Assembly: GCA_024919195.1 (NCBI GenBank)
Contig: CP103436.1
Span: forward strand, 434,001-498,000
DNA: 64,000 nucleotides
Direction: 5' to 3'
Origin: Methylophilaceae bacterium LSUCC0717
Lineage (GTDB): Bacteria > Pseudomonadota > Gammaproteobacteria > Burkholderiales > Methylophilaceae
This document shows positions 1 through 8,578 of this stretch, in pieces. Position 1 is the first letter of the stretch; each line of letters starts with the position of its first letter. Made by a program: the position numbers and the translations under genes. The notes under the pieces were generated by a model. That model was not told the DNA's origin. It worked only from the letters and a program-made list of their open reading frames with translations, and ran no database searches.

Positions 1-1374
1 TCTGCCGTAAGCAATATTTTCCTTAATTGAACGGTGAAGTAATGAATTATCCTGAGTAACCACTGAAATCTGGCTTCTCAAGCTGGTTTGTTTTAGGGAT
101 TGAATATTTTGATTATTAATTCTAATCCTGCCGTCATCAAGCTCATAAAATCTTAGTAGAAGGTTAACTAAAGTGGATTTACCAGCCCCTGATTTACCCA
201 CTAAACCAATTCGCTCATTAGGTTTTATCGTTAAATTAAAGTTATCAAATATTGGGTCTTGGTTATATGCGAATCGAATATTGCTGAATTCAATCTGTGG
301 GGTTTTATTAATAGTCAGTGTTTTAGCATTAGGACTGTCATTGATAACAATTTTTTTTGAGAGCATATTGTACCCATCCTGAGTCACTCCAATGTTCTCA
401 AAAAGACTGGCAATCTCCCACATGATCCAGTGAGATATCCCGTTTAGGCGTAAGGACATCGCAGTAGCTGCCCCAACAATACCGATATCAATTGTATTCG
501 TGGTCCATAGGTAAATCGACAATGTTGTGGTTGAAATAATTAAAAAGACACTGAGAGAGTGATTAACTACCTCAATGAGAGTCACCTGTCTCATTTGTTT
601 GTGAACTGTCAACATAAAATCTGACATCGATTTCTTTGCATAATCAGATTCACGTCCGGAGTGAGAAAATAACTTAACCAAGTTAATATTAGTATAGGCA
701 TCAGTAATCCTTCCCGTCATCAATGATCTAGCATCTGCCTGATTTTTTGATAGCTGAATAAGTTTGGGCACGAAAAAAATAAGGGATAAGATATATAGCC
801 CTAGCCAGATTAAAAATGGAACAGAAAGCAAGAGAGAAAAGGAACTGACAATACCAATCATGGTAAGGGTGTAAATGACTGCGTAAATTAAGATATCAGT
901 CATGGTAAAAACTAGGTCACGAATGGAGACCGCTGTCTGCATTACTTTGGCTGAAATTCTTCCAGAAAATTCATTGCTGTAAAAATCAAAAGTTTGATTC
1001 AATAAATGTTTATGAAATTTCCATCGCAAGATCATCGGAATATTTCCTGCCAATGTTTGACGTTTTAGGAATGACTGAAATAAAACCAAGATGATTGTAA
1101 AAATAAAAATAAAGGCGATGATAAATAACTCGCCACCAAAGTCAGAAATAAATTTTTCAGGACCAGATGACACCATGTTGGTTATTATTAGGCCAACGAT
1201 TAGATACAGACCAGCTTCGATACTGGCAACCAAGGCTGTCAGCAGAGACATTCCCAGGATATATCGTTTAATTCCATTTAAACAATTCCAAATAAAACCG
1301 TTTAAAGAAAGATTCCCAACTTTGAGATTATCTTTGGGGAATGGGTGAATTAGATTTTCAAATATCTTAAACAT
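1..1374 (-). CDS. ABC exporter, fused membrane and ATPase domains (partial)
   Basis: An ABC-type exporter half-transporter, cut by the window start after about 458 residues. The first ~300 residues are the hydrophobic exporter domain, with the coupling stretch 'FYSNEFSGRISAKVMQT' typical of type IV exporters. The ATPase domain follows, with Walker A GKSGAGKST near residue 395 and a Q-loop region 'SVVTQDNSLLHRSIKENI' at the cut. The signature motif, Walker B and C-terminus lie outside the window. The ATG overlaps the stop of the upstream FMN-binding gene (TGATG), so the two are translationally coupled. The substrate cannot be told from sequence; lipid or drug export is typical of the family. 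Confidence 0.88.
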   Translation of the reverse strand, partial: MFKIFENLIHPFPKDNLKVGNLSLNGFIWNCLNGIKRYILGMSLLTALVASIEAGLYLIVGLIITNMVSSGPEKFISDFGGELFIIAFIFIFTIILVLFQSFLKRQTLAGNIPMILRWKFHKHLLNQTFDFYSNEFSGRISAKVMQTAVSIRDLVFTMTDILIYAVIYTLTMIGIVSSFSLLLSVPFLIWLGLYILSLIFFVPKLIQLSKNQADARSLMTGRITDAYTNINLVKLFSHSGRESDYAKKSMSDFMLTVHKQMRQVTLIEVVNHSLSVFLIISTTTLSIYLWTTNTIDIGIVGAATAMSLRLNGISHWIMWEIASLFENIGVTQDGYNMLSKKIVINDSPNAKTLTINKTPQIEFSNIRFAYNQDPIFDNFNLTIKPNERIGLVGKSGAGKSTLVNLLLRFYELDDGRIRINNQNIQSLKQTSLRSQISVVTQDNSLLHRSIKENIAYGR

Positions 1375-1904
1375 CAGGGGCTTACCCAGGACTGGGTATT
1401 ATTTTCAAAATCATGAGTAGCTCGAATATGACCTTGGTCAGACAGTTGTAATACATCCATTGATTTAAAAGTGAGATTGATTACTGTAAAACGATTCTGG
1501 TCACTAAACTCATAATCATCATGAGCTTTTATTTCTGATTTTGGTGGAGGGTTAACGGTGTAGTCTTTTTGTTGTCTATCATTAATCTTTGACCAATGTT
1601 GAGAGCTATCTATTTCTACATGAGATTTTGATTGGACGCTGATTTGAAGTTTTTTTCTAGGATCCCAAAATAGCAGACTGCACTCGGGATGGTTTATAAT
1701 TTGTCCAACTTTTTGACTTTTAGAGTCAGTGAAGATCACAATACTTTTTTTTTCATAATTAAATTCTCTCATCACTACAATTCGCTGAAAAATATTTGGT
1801 CCATCCGTTGAGGCTAAGACGGGGTGTCGAAAAAAAGATTTACGGTCCACAACCCCGCGTTGTATGTGCTTAATTGCACTTTCTATAAAGTTAACTAAAT
1901 TCAT
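1374..1904 (-). CDS. Pyridoxamine 5'-phosphate oxidase-like FMN-binding split-barrel protein
   Basis: A 176-residue protein of the PNPOx-like flavin-binding split barrel group. The N-terminal part has 'GPNIFQRIVVMREFN' and 'FTDSKSQKVGQI', followed by 'CSLLFWDPRKKLQISV', a pattern seen in Alr4036-type members of the family. Such proteins bind FMN and reduce small molecules; the substrate is unknown. It is not the canonical PdxH, since the PNPOx C-terminal dimerisation segment is not evident. It is the first gene of a two-gene unit with the ABC exporter, whose start overlaps its stop by one base. Confidence 0.75.
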   Translation of the reverse strand: MNLVNFIESAIKHIQRGVVDRKSFFRHPVLASTDGPNIFQRIVVMREFNYEKKSIVIFTDSKSQKVGQIINHPECSLLFWDPRKKLQISVQSKSHVEIDSSQHWSKINDRQQKDYTVNPPPKSEIKAHDDYEFSDQNRFTVINLTFKSMDVLQLSDQGHIRATHDFENNTQSWVSP

Positions 1905-1995
1905 TTGGATATTTGGCTGTTAATCCCTATTAATGTTCATTTATTTTAAAGATAAAAATAACTTTTTTTTATTTTATGAGTCCATGAAATTTTAA

Positions 1996-2376
1996 ATGTT
2001 AAAAACAATGAAAATAACAGTTTTGTTTGATGGGAAGTGCGGCATCTGCTCAAAAGAGATATCCTTTTATAAAAAGATTTCACCATCAGGTCATTTTATT
2101 TGGCAGGATGTTAATTCGATTGACTCTAAGAAAAAATACAATATTGAGCTGTACGCAGCGTTAAAACATCTTCATGTGATTGACAATGATAAAGTTCTAA
2201 TTGGTGTCGATGCTTTTGCCAGGATATGGAAAAACATTAAATACTTTAAATTTTTGTCTTTTCTTATCCAACTCCCTGTAATTTACTCTTTAGCAAAGTA
2301 TTTTTATAACATCTTTGCTGAGTATAGATTTAAAAGACTTAAACATTGCCAGATTTTAATAAAGGAAACTGAGTGA
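1996..2376 (+). CDS. DCC-family thiol-disulfide oxidoreductase (DUF393)
   Basis: A 126-residue protein with the family signature DGKCGICSKE near the N-terminus, a CxxC pair in a thioredoxin-like setting, followed by 'WQDVNS' and 'VLIGVDAFARIWKNI'. The family is named for its D-x-x-C-x-x-C motif and is presumed to be redox active; no substrate is established here. A second in-frame ATG four codons later (2008) is an equally good start. It is the first gene of a tight run: the next gene's GTG start overlaps its TGA stop, and a photolyase gene follows. Confidence 0.82.
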   Translation: MLKTMKITVLFDGKCGICSKEISFYKKISPSGHFIWQDVNSIDSKKKYNIELYAALKHLHVIDNDKVLIGVDAFARIWKNIKYFKFLSFLIQLPVIYSLAKYFYNIFAEYRFKRLKHCQILIKETE

Positions 2377-2747
2377 AATTATTCATGCTTATTTTATTTG
2401 TGTTGTTAACAAGCTGCTCAACAGCTTATAAGGAACCTGTGGTTCTCATGGACCAGGCTTACCTTAATTGCGAAACCTTGCACAGTGAATTTATAGATGT
2501 ATTTGAATGCATACAGTCGGATGAAACCACAAAGAATCTTAAGACAGACGAGGTAGACTTGCTCCTTCTAAAAGGGGAGCAGTTAAAAGAACAAATTAAC
2601 CAGGGTAAATTGTCCTCTATTGATGCAAAGTTTGAATGGAAAAAGTTAATTTTTGATATCAAACAACAGTTATCTGAGTCAAGGTACAGAAGAATGTATG
2701 AGTCTATCTGCCGTGTAAACTACCGCGGCCATTGTGTACGTTGGTAA
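2373..2747 (+). CDS. Small predicted lipoprotein
   Basis: A 124-residue protein starting at a GTG that overlaps the TGA of the DCC gene. The N-terminus is a lipoprotein signal: a hydrophobic stretch ending in the lipobox LTSC, so Cys15 is the likely lipidated residue. The mature part is hydrophilic and largely helical in character, with four further Cys (ETLHSEF/CIQS region and CRVNYRGHC near the end). No family is recognised. Its position between a DCC protein and a photolyase gives no clear function. Confidence 0.7.
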   Translation: MKLFMLILFVLLTSCSTAYKEPVVLMDQAYLNCETLHSEFIDVFECIQSDETTKNLKTDEVDLLLLKGEQLKEQINQGKLSSIDAKFEWKKLIFDIKQQLSESRYRRMYESICRVNYRGHCVRW

Positions 2748-2750
2748 ATA

Positions 2751-4184
2751 ATGCGATCAAAAATAAACATTGTTTGGTTAAAACGTGACTTGAGATTGCA
2801 AGATCATGAACCACTCTATAGAGCACAAGAAGAAAATATCCCTTTTGTCTTGCTATATATTTATGAACCATCATTAATTTCAGATCCTCATTATGACAAA
2901 CGTCATTGGCGATTTATTCAAGAGTCTCTGAAAGATATTCAATTAGAGCTAGCTAAAACTCAAAAAAAACTTTCAATTACTTATGGCGAATCAGTCGAAA
3001 TTTTTAATGAATTATCAAATCGCTTTGACATTCAATACGTGTTTAGTCACGAGGAAACAGGATTGAATGTTACTTATGAGAGGGATAAAAATGTAGCTAA
3101 TTTTTTTAAGAGACAAAATATTACCTGGCTGGAGTCACAATCTAATGCGGTTATTAGAGGCCTTCAGGATAGGAAGACTTGGGATAAGGCATGGGCCAGA
3201 TTTATGAGGGATAAGACCATCAAGATCAATCCCCATAAATTAAATATAATTGATATCGACTTTGGTGAGGTAAATATTCCATCATTTGAAGTGGATAGTA
3301 ATTTTCAAAAAGGTGGGATGGTCGAAGCACAAGCTACCCTTGAAGATTTTTTTTCAACCCGAGGTCAGGATTACTATAAGTTTATTTCTAAGCCCCATAA
3401 GAGCAGAAGTAGTTGCTCAAGGATGTCGGCATATATCGCATATGGAAACATCAGTATCCGTCAAATCTATCAAAAAATTTTAGAGAATTGGAATCGGGTC
3501 GGATGGAGAAGATCCATGGCTGCATTGTCTTCAAGAATTCATTGGCACTGTCATTTTATACAAAAGTTTGAGAGCGAATGTCGTATAGAAAATGAAACAA
3601 TTAATAAAGGGTATCAAAACTTTCCATACCTTGTGGAAGATGAGGAGCATGCAGACTTCACTTCTTGGCTCAATGGAACTACTGGCTTCCCTTTAATTGA
3701 TGCATCAATGAGATCTTTAAGATATTCAGGCTATATCAACTTCAGAAGTAGGGCGATGGTGGTGAGTTTTGCATGTCACTATTTAAGGATTCATTGGAAA
3801 TTAGTGGCCAAAGCTTTAGCGCGACTCTTCCTTGATTTTGAACCAGGTATTCATTACCCACAGATTCAAATGCAGGCTGGAGTTACCGGCATCAATACGA
3901 TACGTATATACAATCCAAAAAAACAGGCGATGGATCATGATCCAGAAGCGACATTTATAAAAACATGGATACCGGAACTCAACTCTCATCAGCCTGAATA
4001 TATTATAAATTTACCGCTGCATTCCAATGATTTATTTTCAAATGAATCGAATTACCCTCAACCTCAATATAATTTTCAAGAACGTATTAGAGAATCCAAA
4101 GACTTGCTGTGGCAATGGAAAAAAAGTATTTTTGTTAAACAAAATAATGCAAAAATTTTAGCAAAACATGTCAGGCCACAATAA
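2751..4184 (+). CDS. Photolyase/cryptochrome family flavoprotein
   Basis: A 477-residue member of the DNA photolyase/cryptochrome family. The N-terminal antenna-type Rossmann domain opens with 'IVWLKRDLRLQDHEPL'; the C-terminal helical FAD domain has 'RSSCSRMSAYIAYGNIS', 'SRIHWHCHFIQ', 'TGFPLIDASMRSL' and 'GINTIRIYNPKKQ'. Photolyases repair UV-made pyrimidine dimers with blue light. The segment equivalent to the E. coli PhrB NNGGWQW loop reads IHYPQIQMQAG here (about residues 367-376), so the flavin-proximal Trp of the usual electron-transfer triad is not where expected. The protein therefore belongs to a variant subgroup, and repair versus photoreceptor function is open. A bidirectional terminator follows directly. 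Confidence 0.85.
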   Translation: MRSKINIVWLKRDLRLQDHEPLYRAQEENIPFVLLYIYEPSLISDPHYDKRHWRFIQESLKDIQLELAKTQKKLSITYGESVEIFNELSNRFDIQYVFSHEETGLNVTYERDKNVANFFKRQNITWLESQSNAVIRGLQDRKTWDKAWARFMRDKTIKINPHKLNIIDIDFGEVNIPSFEVDSNFQKGGMVEAQATLEDFFSTRGQDYYKFISKPHKSRSSCSRMSAYIAYGNISIRQIYQKILENWNRVGWRRSMAALSSRIHWHCHFIQKFESECRIENETINKGYQNFPYLVEDEEHADFTSWLNGTTGFPLIDASMRSLRYSGYINFRSRAMVVSFACHYLRIHWKLVAKALARLFLDFEPGIHYPQIQMQAGVTGINTIRIYNPKKQAMDHDPEATFIKTWIPELNSHQPEYIINLPLHSNDLFSNESNYPQPQYNFQERIRESKDLLWQWKKSIFVKQNNAKILAKHVRPQ

Positions 4185-4212
4185 AAAAAGGACCATTAGG
4201 TCCTTTTTTTTT
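4184..4212. terminator. Bidirectional intrinsic terminator
   Basis: Stem GGACC (4190-4194) / GGTCC (4199-4203) with loop ATTA, flanked by an A-run on the left and nine T on the right. It can end the photolyase unit on the plus strand and the small secreted protein gene on the minus strand, since the two genes converge on it. Confidence 0.85.
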
Positions 4213-4231
4213 GATAGATCAACAAATCCAA

Positions 4232-4531
4232 TTATTTTTTTGGATAGTATTTAGTTGGATCTTCGTACTCAATTTTTTTTGGCTCTTCAGCAGGCTTATC
4301 TTCCTCAGCTTTAGCTTCTTCTTTTGCGTCGCCGTGGTCATGATCACCATGGTTATCCGCAACTAAAATAGCTCTTTCAGCTTTATCTTTGTCGCCTTCT
4401 TTTTCGTCACCAGCTACAAAAAAGCCTCTTTCAGCTTTATCTTTGTCATCTTTTGTATCAGTTTCAACAGCAGCAAAAGCTGATAGAGATAAAGTTGAAG
4501 CAACTAGAGCTGCTAGTAATTTTGAATACAT
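4232..4531 (-). CDS. Small secreted charged protein with internal repeat
   Basis: A 99-residue protein with a clear Sec signal peptide (MYSKLL... to SAFA, cleavage near residue 20). The mature part is very rich in Asp, Glu, Lys and Ala and contains a repeated unit: DKDKAERGFFVAGD then DKDKAERAILVADN. A His/Asp patch HGDHDHGD follows, and the C-terminus ends DPTKYYPKK. It is predicted to be periplasmic and intrinsically disordered. Metal binding is possible from composition but not shown. No family is recognised. Confidence 0.65.
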   Translation of the reverse strand: MYSKLLAALVASTLSLSAFAAVETDTKDDKDKAERGFFVAGDEKEGDKDKAERAILVADNHGDHDHGDAKEEAKAEEDKPAEEPKKIEYEDPTKYYPKK

Positions 4532-4749
4532 ATCTAACCTTTCATGTTTTAAAAGTTTTAAAGACTAACAGATTGAAATGACATTGCAATGTTCAATTTA
4601 TTTTGATTTTTGAATCTTTATGGTGAATTGCTTGTCACAAATTTGTGCAATAAATAAATTGATTAAAAAAAATACTAATAAAATCAATTACTTATAAATT
4701 TTTACTATTGGTACAAAAATTGCATTAGTTATAGTTAAGGAGAATCAAA

Positions 4750-4884
4750 TTGTTTAATTTTTTTAGCTTAACCTATTGGCTTAACTTTTCAGAGTTATCC
4801 CAGACGCAATTTTTTGTCTTATTGTTTATCTTGTTTGTTATATATGATGTGAGCTTTCCAAAAAAAGCGAAAGTTAACAAATAA
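4750..4884 (+). CDS. Possible 44-residue membrane protein
   Basis: A short open frame with a TTG start preceded by a strong ribosome site AAGGAGA (4737-4743) at good spacing. The product is hydrophobic from about residue 20 to 33 (FFVLLFILFVIYD) and ends in a basic tail PKKAKVNK, so it would be a single-span membrane protein with a cytoplasmic C-terminus. The rest of the 4532-4946 spacer is AT-rich and shows no other gene. No family is recognised; support is the ribosome site and the membrane segment only. Confidence 0.4.
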   Translation: MFNFFSLTYWLNFSELSQTQFFVLLFILFVIYDVSFPKKAKVNK

Positions 4885-4946
4885 TCAACTAATAAACATA
4901 CAGAATATTTGTTATGATCTCATCTGAGTTCAATGGACTTCTTTAG

Positions 4947-5531
4947 ATGAGTATTTTTAAAAAAACCTACACCAAAACAATTGAGTTATCTGCTAAACCA
5001 GCAGCATCATTTTATCTGTTTCTTTTGAGCTTCACTGAAGCTTCCTTTTTTGTTGTTCCGCCCGATGTAATGTTGGCACCGATGTGCTTAGCCCAGCCTA
5101 AAAGAATTTGGAAACTCACTTTAATCGCTATTCTTGGATCAGTACTTGGCGGGGTACTTGGGTATTTTATTGGGATGTATGGATTTAATCTTGTGCAACC
5201 TTACATTGAACAATACGGTTACCAAAACCATTACGATCTTGCCCTTCAATGGTTTGCTGATTGGGGATTTTGGGCCATTTTTATTGCTGCAGTGACACCA
5301 ATTCCTTATAAGATTTTTACTATTGCCGCTGGGGTCTTGATGATGAATTTACCCCTTTTTCTAATTGCCTCTTTTTTGGGAAGAGGGTTGAGGTTATTTG
5401 GCGTTGCTTGTTTTGTAAAATTCTTTGGGGAGCGAGTGGATTACTTTATTCAGCGATACATTAATCAGCTTGGATGGTCCATAATTGGCTTAATTGGCAT
5501 AGTGATTATTTTTGAATTTTTAACGAATTAA
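4947..5531 (+). CDS. DedA/YqaA-type VTT-domain membrane protein
   Basis: A 194-residue polytopic membrane protein of the DedA (SNARE-associated/VTT) superfamily, YqaA-like branch. Family features are 'FTEASFFVVPPDVMLAPM' near residues 30-47, a Gly-rich helix 'GSVLGGVLGYFIGM', 'TPIPYKIFTIAAGVLMM' and 'GRGLRLFGVA'. DedA proteins act in membrane lipid or undecaprenyl-phosphate homeostasis; the exact role of the YqaA branch is not established. It stands alone between a spacer and the rhlE promoter. Confidence 0.85.
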   Translation: MSIFKKTYTKTIELSAKPAASFYLFLLSFTEASFFVVPPDVMLAPMCLAQPKRIWKLTLIAILGSVLGGVLGYFIGMYGFNLVQPYIEQYGYQNHYDLALQWFADWGFWAIFIAAVTPIPYKIFTIAAGVLMMNLPLFLIASFLGRGLRLFGVACFVKFFGERVDYFIQRYINQLGWSIIGLIGIVIIFEFLTN

Positions 5532-5538
5532 ATTTCGC

Positions 5539-5566
5539 TTGCTTAATATTTATACCTGTCTATAAT
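5539..5566 (+). promoter_or_regulatory. Sigma70-type promoter for rhlE
   Basis: TTGCTT (5539-5544), a 16-base spacer and a perfect TATAAT (5561-5566), followed by the GC-rich stretch GGCGC. Transcription would start about 65 bases before the rhlE ATG. The same CTATAATGGCGC block precedes typA at 28280. Confidence 0.65.
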
Positions 5567-5637
5567 GGCGCAACTAATTGATTGTCTTGATGTTTTTATG
5601 AGAGCCAGTCTGTTCATAAATAATTAAAAGGATTATC

Positions 5638-6978
5638 ATGTCGTTTTCAAATTTTGGCTTTATTCCACCTATTGGTAAGGCCATCAGTCGTATCAATTAT
5701 TCCAACCCAACTCCTATTCAAGAGCAATGCATTCCTGTTGTTTTATCAGGAAGGGATGTATTAGCCTCGGCACAAACTGGCACAGGTAAGACCGCTGCAT
5801 TTTGTCTGCCTCTACTGGATTTAGTGGCTAATAAGCCAAAACACAAACACAAGCGAAATATTAGTCCCGATGTTCTGATATTGTCTCCAACCCGTGAACT
5901 AGCGACTCAGATCGAACAAGAACTAAAGAGATTTAGTCACTTCATGGACACAAACATTGTTGCTGTTGTCGGCGGCGTGTCTTATAAGTTGCAAAATAAA
6001 TTATTAAAATCCAATGTAAATTTTTTAGTGGCCACACCGGGCCGTTTAATGGATTTGGTAAGACAAAGAAAAATTAATTTAAAGCATATTGATGCGCTTG
6101 TGATTGATGAAGCTGATCGTATGTTGGACATGGGTTTTATTCCTGACATCAAAAAGATTTTTGAATCAACATCCCAGGATCAACAAGTATTGATGTTTAC
6201 TGCGACATTAAATAAACAAATTGAAAAAATTGCGCAACAGTTTTTAAAAGATCCACAACGAATTGCAATCGAACAGGAAAATAAATCTAATAAAAACATT
6301 CAGCAGATAGCTTATCCAGTCGCAGACTATAACCAGAAAAAATTAGTTTTAGTGGATGTGTTGAATGAGGCTGATCTTAATCAGGCCATTATTTTTACAG
6401 CCACAAAAAGAGAGGCGGATCGCCTTTCAGATGAATTATATTTAATGAACCATCGATCAAAAACTTTACATGGGGATATGAGCCAAAGAGAGCGAACACG
6501 CACCATTAATCGTTTTAAAAATAATGAAATCCAAATTCTGGTGGCAACTGATGTCGCTGCAAGAGGGATTGACGTTGATGACATCACTCACGTTATTAAT
6601 TTTGACTTACCAAGGCAGGTTGAAGATTATATTCATCGAATTGGGCGTACAGGCAGGGCGGAGAGAAAAGGGAAGGCTATTAGCCTGGTCGTCGATAAAG
6701 AAAAATTTATGCTTCAGAAGATTGAAAAGTACGCAAACATCAAAATCGAGATCATTAAATCCACCCATAGCACCTCTGATGTTTCCTTGGTCTACAAGAA
6801 AAAAGAGAGCGGCTTTAAAAAGAAACGAAGATCAGCGGCTGGTGGTAAAAAGAGCGATAAATTTACTGCATCAAGAAAAAGAAAAAAACCTGGATTTAAG
6901 GCCGACGCAAAAACAAAAGCAAAACCAAGAAGAAGGCCAGTTAAAAAAAATACTAGGCCTCAAGCTTCAGTCTCTTAA
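5638..6978 (+). CDS. rhlE: DEAD-box ATP-dependent RNA helicase RhlE
   Basis: A 446-residue RNA helicase with all core motifs in order: Q-motif region PTPIQEQ, motif I AQTGTGKT, Ia PTRELA, TPGR, II DEAD, III as TAT, V ATDVAARGID, VI HRIGRTGR. The last 75 or so residues are a very basic Lys/Arg tail typical of RhlE-type helicases that act on ribosome assembly and mRNA turnover. The start is an ATG after a GGATTATC leader with its own promoter. The 3' end overlaps the convergent LPS-kinase-like gene by 12 bases. Confidence 0.93.
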   Translation: MSFSNFGFIPPIGKAISRINYSNPTPIQEQCIPVVLSGRDVLASAQTGTGKTAAFCLPLLDLVANKPKHKHKRNISPDVLILSPTRELATQIEQELKRFSHFMDTNIVAVVGGVSYKLQNKLLKSNVNFLVATPGRLMDLVRQRKINLKHIDALVIDEADRMLDMGFIPDIKKIFESTSQDQQVLMFTATLNKQIEKIAQQFLKDPQRIAIEQENKSNKNIQQIAYPVADYNQKKLVLVDVLNEADLNQAIIFTATKREADRLSDELYLMNHRSKTLHGDMSQRERTRTINRFKNNEIQILVATDVAARGIDVDDITHVINFDLPRQVEDYIHRIGRTGRAERKGKAISLVVDKEKFMLQKIEKYANIKIEIIKSTHSTSDVSLVYKKKESGFKKKRRSAAGGKKSDKFTASRKRKKPGFKADAKTKAKPRRRPVKKNTRPQASVS

Positions 6979-7686
6979 TTTTTTATTTACTCTTCTTAAA
7001 ATAAATTTCTGTAAAAAATTGAGTTTTTTATTTTTGAAATATTTTCTTAAAAAATAACTGATATCTTGTTCATCCATATATTCTCTGGCGTATTTTAAGA
7101 ACGCATAGAGATCTCTGATTGATGCTTGAAAAGAGAAAAATCGTTTCTTCATTTTCTCAAGGTCAATCAAGACTATATCTTCATTAGATTTATTGAGATA
7201 GATGTGTTTTGGAACCGGATAAGTGTGTTGAATATTATGGTTATGCATATTGCGCAATGTCATAGCAATTCTATTTAAATCAGTTTTTGAAAATAATTTC
7301 TTTTTTTCTATTATTTTTTGCAAAGATTGATTATTTTTATTCAGATCTCGTGTCACCAGAACACACTGATTACCTCTAATTCCAAAAAATATAACTTCTA
7401 AAGTTGGGATCTTGTGATCAATGAGATATTGGATATTTTGAAATTCTCTTAAAAAAGTTGGCTGCCCTGAAATGGGGTGTCTAATGCTTTTAAAGTTATG
7501 GTTTTCTTGTTTTTTTACGAAGAATAAATCTTCCCCAACCTTTTTTGTAATGACCCCACTCCATCCATTCCGCCTAGTATTTAATGGCTCGAACCAGTCA
7601 TTAGGCAGACTCCAAAAACTTTCAAAATTAATTAGTCGATTTTTTTGAAGTAATTTTTCCCATTTTGGATTTACATACTCATACAT
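6967..7686 (-). CDS. InaA-like Kdo/WaaP-family kinase fold protein
   Basis: A 239-residue protein of the lipopolysaccharide kinase (Kdo/WaaP/InaA) family. Seen are the ATP-lysine region 'GEDLFFVKKQ', the conserved 'REFQNIQYL' Glu segment, 'NMHNHNIQH' and the metal-binding 'VLIDLEKMKKR'. At the catalytic-loop position where kinases have HRD, it reads HTY (residues 154-156), followed by VPKHIYL, a pattern like InaA proteins. It may thus be a weak or inactive kinase; inference. It is four bases downstream of rbgA on the same strand and the two are likely co-transcribed. Confidence 0.72.
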   Translation of the reverse strand: MYEYVNPKWEKLLQKNRLINFESFWSLPNDWFEPLNTRRNGWSGVITKKVGEDLFFVKKQENHNFKSIRHPISGQPTFLREFQNIQYLIDHKIPTLEVIFFGIRGNQCVLVTRDLNKNNQSLQKIIEKKKLFSKTDLNRIAMTLRNMHNHNIQHTYPVPKHIYLNKSNEDIVLIDLEKMKKRFFSFQASIRDLYAFLKYAREYMDEQDISYFLRKYFKNKKLNFLQKFILRRVNKKLRD

Positions 7687-7689
7687 AGG

Positions 7690-8532
7690 TTATTTTTCAG
7701 GAAATTCCAAAGAGATTCTCCCAATTTTTTGGGAACGGTAATCTTGCAAAATAATAACTGCCGATTTTCTTAAATCGGGATTATTGCCTTTGACAAGCAT
7801 ATGTTTATTTACGGCAATGGCCTCAATAATATTTTCGGAGGGTTGATTGATGATGGTTGTATCAAGTTCATATCGGTCGATTAAGTTCTGTGAGTAATTT
7901 TCTTTCAAACAATCGAGTAAATATAATGCTGCTTCAGTTTCATCATACGCATTGATTCCGATAATGTTTGAGGCGGCTAAATAGTTACCTTGGATTTCAC
8001 TTTCAATTTTATGCCACATTAAACCTGGTGTATCAGTTAAAACAAAATCATTATCGACAATAATTCGTTGTTGCATTTGGGTGACCGCAGGAACATCCCC
8101 GGTTTTAGCAATCTTTTTTTGCGTTAATAGATTAATGAGGGAGGATTTGCCAACGTTTGGTATTCCAATAATGATAGCTCGAACAGGCTTAATACTTGTT
8201 CCTCGGTGAGGCACAAGCTTCATGCACGCATTTTTTATGTCAACTTTATTTTTTTTATTTTTAGCTGATACGGCAAGTGCCGTAATATTGGTCTCTTTTT
8301 GAAAAAAATTAATCCATTGTTGAGTGACTTTTTCATCTGCTATGTCAGACTTATTTAGTAATTTAAGATGCGGCTTAGCACGATTTTTAATAATTTGATT
8401 TAACATCGGATTTTCAGATGACTGAGGCAGTCTCGCATCTACCACTTCAATGACAAGATCGTTGTATTTAAGATTTTTTTCAAAATCTTTTTTTGCTTTG
8501 GTCATGTGACCAGGAAACCATTGAACCGCCAT
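7690..8532 (-). CDS. rbgA: Ribosome biogenesis GTPase YlqF/RbgA
   Basis: A 280-residue circularly permuted GTPase that acts in late 50S subunit assembly. It opens with the hallmark 'MAVQWFPGHMTKAKKD', then G4 'LLNKSD' precedes G1 'GIPNVGKSSLIN' and G3 'DTPG', as in the YlqF/YawG group. The start at 8532 is chosen because it has the ribosome site AGAGGGA (complement of 8538-8544) and gives the family N-terminus; a longer frame to 8580 exists but has no support. It leads a two-gene unit with the InaA-like gene. Confidence 0.92.
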   Translation of the reverse strand: MAVQWFPGHMTKAKKDFEKNLKYNDLVIEVVDARLPQSSENPMLNQIIKNRAKPHLKLLNKSDIADEKVTQQWINFFQKETNITALAVSAKNKKNKVDIKNACMKLVPHRGTSIKPVRAIIIGIPNVGKSSLINLLTQKKIAKTGDVPAVTQMQQRIIVDNDFVLTDTPGLMWHKIESEIQGNYLAASNIIGINAYDETEAALYLLDCLKENYSQNLIDRYELDTTIINQPSENIIEAIAVNKHMLVKGNNPDLRKSAVIILQDYRSQKIGRISLEFPEK

Positions 8533-8558
8533 ATTAATCCCTCTGTAGTTAAGCCTAT

Positions 8559-8564
8559 TATAAT
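8559..8564 (+). promoter_or_regulatory. -10 element close to a start codon
   Basis: TATAAT in the context ctatTATAATgtaaac, 14 bases before the ATG at 8579. A transcript from here would have a leader of only about 8 bases, and no ribosome site is visible, so the downstream gene may be translated from a nearly leaderless message. No good -35 is seen. Confidence 0.4.
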
Positions 8565-8578
8565 GTAAACTTAAACGC

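Noticed and set aside
4232-4531. EF-hand or lanmodulin-like metal loops in the acidic secreted protein
   Set aside because: DTKDDKDKAERG does not fit the D-x-D-x-D-G pattern with Glu at 12.
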